Under the pieces are notes generated by a model. The model searched no databases and was not told the DNA's origin. It was given only the letters and a program-made list of their open reading frames with translations. Shown here piece after piece: positions 6,019 to 8,108 of a stretch of 8,108 nt of DNA. Numbering within the stretch: position 1 is the first letter of the stretch; every line of letters begins with the position of its first letter. Source of the stretch: Bacteroides sp. (GTDB taxonomy: Bacteria > Bacteroidota > Bacteroidia > Bacteroidales > Bacteroidaceae); NCBI GenBank assembly GCA_019412865.1, contig DXOJ01000564.1, forward strand, positions 35,950 to 44,057, given 5' to 3'. A program made the translations under genes and the position numbers.

Positions 6019-7161
6019 ATGAAGAAGAGTCTTATTGCATTGGCGTTCGGCACACTGGGATTAGGTATTGCCGAATTTGTAATGATGGGAATTTTGCCCG
6101 ATGTGGCAAAAGATTTAGGTATTAGTATTCCTACCGCAGGGCATTTCATTTCTGCTTATGCATTAGGCGTCTGTGGCGGTGCACCTGTATTGACATTGGC
6201 TCGCAAATATCCGCTAAAACATATTCTGTTAGTATTAGTTACCTTAATTATGATAGGTAATATCTGTGCGGCTATGGCTCCCAATTACTGGGTGTTGCTC
6301 GCTGCCCGTTTTATCTCCGGCTTGCCTCATGGTGCATACTTCGGAGTAGGCTCTATTGTTGCAGAGAAACTAGCCGACAAGGGTAAAGGTTCGGAAGCTG
6401 TCTCCATCATGATTGCAGGAATGACCATTGCCAACCTGTTTGGTGTACCTTTGGGCACTTCCCTAAGTACCATGCTTTCCTGGCGTGCCACTTTCTTGCT
6501 GGTCGGTATCTGGGGAATTGTTATCCTATATTATATCTGGCGATGGGTTCCGCATGTAGAAGGCTTAAAGGATACCGGCTTTAAAGGACAATTCCGCTTT
6601 CTTAGAACTCCGGCTCCGTGGCTGATTCTCGGTGCTACGGCACTAGGTAATGGCGGTGTATTCTGCTGGTATAGCTACATCAATCCGATGCTTACCAATG
6701 TGTCCGGCTTCTCCGCAGAAAGCATTACGCCTTTAATGATCCTTGCCGGCTTCGGTATGGTAGTGGGAAACCTGATTAGCGGACGTCTCTCCGACCGCTA
6801 CACCCCCGGAAAAATAGGGACTGCCGCTCAAGCACTTATCTGTATTATGTTATTGCTCATTTTCTTCCTTTCTCCCTATAAATGGGCAGCAGCCCTGTTG
6901 ATGTGTCTTTGTACGGCAGGACTGTTCGCTGTATCCAGTCCGGAGCAGATATTAATTATCCGCGTATCAAAAGGAGGAGAAATGCTGGGAGCAGCCTGCG
7001 TGCAGGTTGCATTCAATCTTGGAAATGCCATCGGTGCTTATGCAGGCGGACTGGCTGTTAGTGGTGGATACCGTTATCCGTCCCTGGCGGGTGTACCATT
7101 CGCTCTAATTGGATTTACTTTATTCCTGATTTTCTATAAGAAATATCAGGCAAAATATTAA
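6019..7161 (+). CDS. AraJ-like major facilitator superfamily exporter (DHA1 type)
   Basis: A 380-residue inner-membrane protein with about 12 hydrophobic segments, near residues 5-27, 41-60, 68-88, 91-113, 128-150, 157-177, 200-222, 236-254, 266-285, 288-308, 323-343 and 354-373. Several stretches closely follow E. coli AraJ as I remember it: the start GTLGLGIAEFVMMGILP, GISIPTAGHFISAYALG, YPLKHILL, RFISGLPHGAYFGVG, FLRTPAPWLI, GMVVGNLISGRLSDRY and the late KGGEMLGAACVQVAFNLG. AraJ is about 394 residues, so this is full length. The family are proton-driven drug/sugar-type exporters. AraJ itself is arabinose-induced in E. coli, but its substrate is unsettled, and no arabinose genes are present here, so a substrate should not be carried over. 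The ATG at 6019 gives the conserved MKKSLIALAFG start. The gene has its own -7 box and stands apart from both neighbours (301 bp upstream, 110 bp downstream), so it is probably a single-gene unit. Confidence 0.92.
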   Translation: MKKSLIALAFGTLGLGIAEFVMMGILPDVAKDLGISIPTAGHFISAYALGVCGGAPVLTLARKYPLKHILLVLVTLIMIGNICAAMAPNYWVLLAARFISGLPHGAYFGVGSIVAEKLADKGKGSEAVSIMIAGMTIANLFGVPLGTSLSTMLSWRATFLLVGIWGIVILYYIWRWVPHVEGLKDTGFKGQFRFLRTPAPWLILGATALGNGGVFCWYSYINPMLTNVSGFSAESITPLMILAGFGMVVGNLISGRLSDRYTPGKIGTAAQALICIMLLLIFFLSPYKWAAALLMCLCTAGLFAVSSPEQILIIRVSKGGEMLGAACVQVAFNLGNAIGAYAGGLAVSGGYRYPSLAGVPFALIGFTLFLIFYKKYQAKY

Positions 7162-7216
7162 ATAACTAGTAAAAGCTACCCTACTTTCTGCTGCAAGATA
7201 AAATTCACTTTAAAGT

Positions 7217-7248
7217 CTTGTAGAATTATATTTTTACTCATACTTTTG
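7217..7248 (+). promoter_or_regulatory. Promoter of the TPR lipoprotein gene (-33 and -7)
   Basis: CTTG at 7217-7220 (a one-base variant of the -33 TTTG) and TACTTTTG at 7241-7248 (matches TAnnTTTG) are 20 bp apart, the normal Bacteroides spacing. This is the best complete promoter in the window. Transcription would start near 7255, about 17 nt before the ATG at 7272. The 8-bp sequence AAGTCTTG occurs at 7213-7220, over the -33 element, and again at 7260-7267, just inside the leader. Confidence 0.6.
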
Positions 7249-7271
7249 TAAGGTCTGTTAAGTCTTGATAA

Positions 7272-8108
7272 ATGGGAATGAGGAAAGATACACTTATCAC
7301 AATTATTATGGGAGTAATTAGTATATTTACTTCTTGCAATCCGCATCCCAATCTATCAAAGGCTGACCAACTAATAAATTCTTATCCTGATAGTTCCCTG
7401 ACATATTTGAAAGCTATCCAGCATCCTGAAAATATGTCCCCAAAGGATTATGCAAAATGGTGCCTATTAGTAGCTCAAGCAAAATATAACAATGCTCAAA
7501 GCTTAGTTCCGGACTCATTTGTTTTTAAAGCTTTTGATTATTTTTCCAAAGACATATCCGACCCGAGACTAACAGCAAGAACATATTTTTATACTGCACT
7601 TATCAGTAAAGAAATAAGAAACATAGAAGAAGCTGCTCAATACTTATTAAAAGCAAGAGATTTCGCGGAGAAAGCAAATGACTACAATCTAGCATTCAAA
7701 ATTTCCCATGACTTGTGCGACATCTACTCTAAACAAGGATTATTTGATTATAAGTTAACAGAGGCATGGAGAGGATATAATTATGCACAGATTTCTAAAG
7801 ATAGTCTGTCTATTTATTATGCATTGGCAGATCTGGGACATGCTTATTCTACCAAAGAGCAAATCGATAGCGCACTTTATTTTTTCGAAAAGGCATTCCC
7901 TATTGCTCAAAAAGTACATCCCAAAGCCACCTCTTCTGCTTTAAACGATATATGTTATGCATATATAAATAAAAAAGATTATATTTCCGCACTAAAAATC
8001 TGCAATGAGGCCATTGCATGTGAAAAGGATTCAATTGACCGATATAACAATTACATTATCAAAGGAGTAATCTTTCAAGATATACAACAATATGATTCTG
8101 CTATCCAT
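7272..8108 (+). CDS. TPR-repeat lipoprotein, likely N-terminal sensor part of a TPR regulator (3' end outside window)
   Basis: An open frame of 279 codons runs from the ATG at 7272 to the window edge without a stop; a second in-frame ATG at 7278 is an equally possible start. The first residues form a hydrophobic segment ending in the lipobox IFTSC (C22). The segment ADQLINSYPDSSLTYLKAI at about 31-49 is the motif that opens many Bacteroidota TPR regulator proteins. Helical repeats with TPR-like spacing follow at roughly 101-135, 142-175, 181-214, 222-250 and 258 onward; the clearest is ALADLGHAYSTKEQIDSALYFFEKA. Members of this group usually continue into a transmembrane helix, a coiled coil and a LuxR-type DNA-binding or kinase-like domain, so a membrane-bound sensor-regulator is likely, but that part is not in view. 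The gene is more AT-rich than the exporter before it. It has its own promoter. Its target is unknown; adjacent genes to the right are natural candidates. Confidence 0.85.
   Translation, partial: MGMRKDTLITIIMGVISIFTSCNPHPNLSKADQLINSYPDSSLTYLKAIQHPENMSPKDYAKWCLLVAQAKYNNAQSLVPDSFVFKAFDYFSKDISDPRLTARTYFYTALISKEIRNIEEAAQYLLKARDFAEKANDYNLAFKISHDLCDIYSKQGLFDYKLTEAWRGYNYAQISKDSLSIYYALADLGHAYSTKEQIDSALYFFEKAFPIAQKVHPKATSSALNDICYAYINKKDYISALKICNEAIACEKDSIDRYNNYIIKGVIFQDIQQYDSAIH

Noticed and set aside
6019..7161. Assigning the exporter to arabinose metabolism because of similarity to AraJ
   Set aside because: No arabinose genes are present in the window, and the substrate of AraJ itself is not settled.

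Overview
The window looks like a piece of a Bacteroides (Bacteroidota) chromosome. The evidence is moderately AT-rich DNA, Bacteroides-type -7 boxes (TAnnTTTG) in front of most genes, little use of Shine-Dalgarno sites, several lipoprotein signal peptides, a serine-type sulfatase, and a TPR lipoprotein of the kind common in this group. The species cannot be fixed from the sequence alone.

Left part (1-3467), all on the minus strand: a sulfatase lipoprotein (1909-3435), then a secreted glycoside-hydrolase-like protein with a clan GH-A style active site (137-1795), then the first codons of another lipoprotein (1-115) that runs off the left edge. This order looks like the start of a glycan-utilisation cluster acting on a sulfated glycan. 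The sulfatase would remove sulfate and the TIM-barrel protein would cleave a glycosidic bond. The sulfatase and the GH-like gene each have their own -7 box. The lipoprotein starts 21 bp after the GH-like stop and is probably co-transcribed with it. No SusC/SusD pair or regulator is visible for this cluster, so it presumably continues to the left.

Middle (3436-4310): an unusually long non-coding gap of about 875 bp between the divergent sulfatase and hydrolase genes. It holds an imperfect 22-bp-period repeat with a 10-bp palindrome (3779-3844), a hairpin followed by six T's (4079-4118), and the hydrolase promoter. No convincing gene is present there.

Right part (4311-8108), all on the plus strand: a secreted two-domain alpha/beta hydrolase (4311-5717) ending in a strong hairpin; a 301-bp gap with a promoter and a GGTA-rich leader; an AraJ-like major facilitator exporter (6019-7161); and the start of a TPR lipoprotein (7272 to the right edge), probably the sensor half of a TPR regulator. 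Each of these three genes has its own -7 box, so they look like separate transcription units and not one operon.

No insertion sequence, CRISPR array, tRNA, rRNA or phage module was seen. The most novel candidate is the GH-like protein at 137-1795, whose family could not be assigned by eye. The long repeat-bearing intergenic region comes second.
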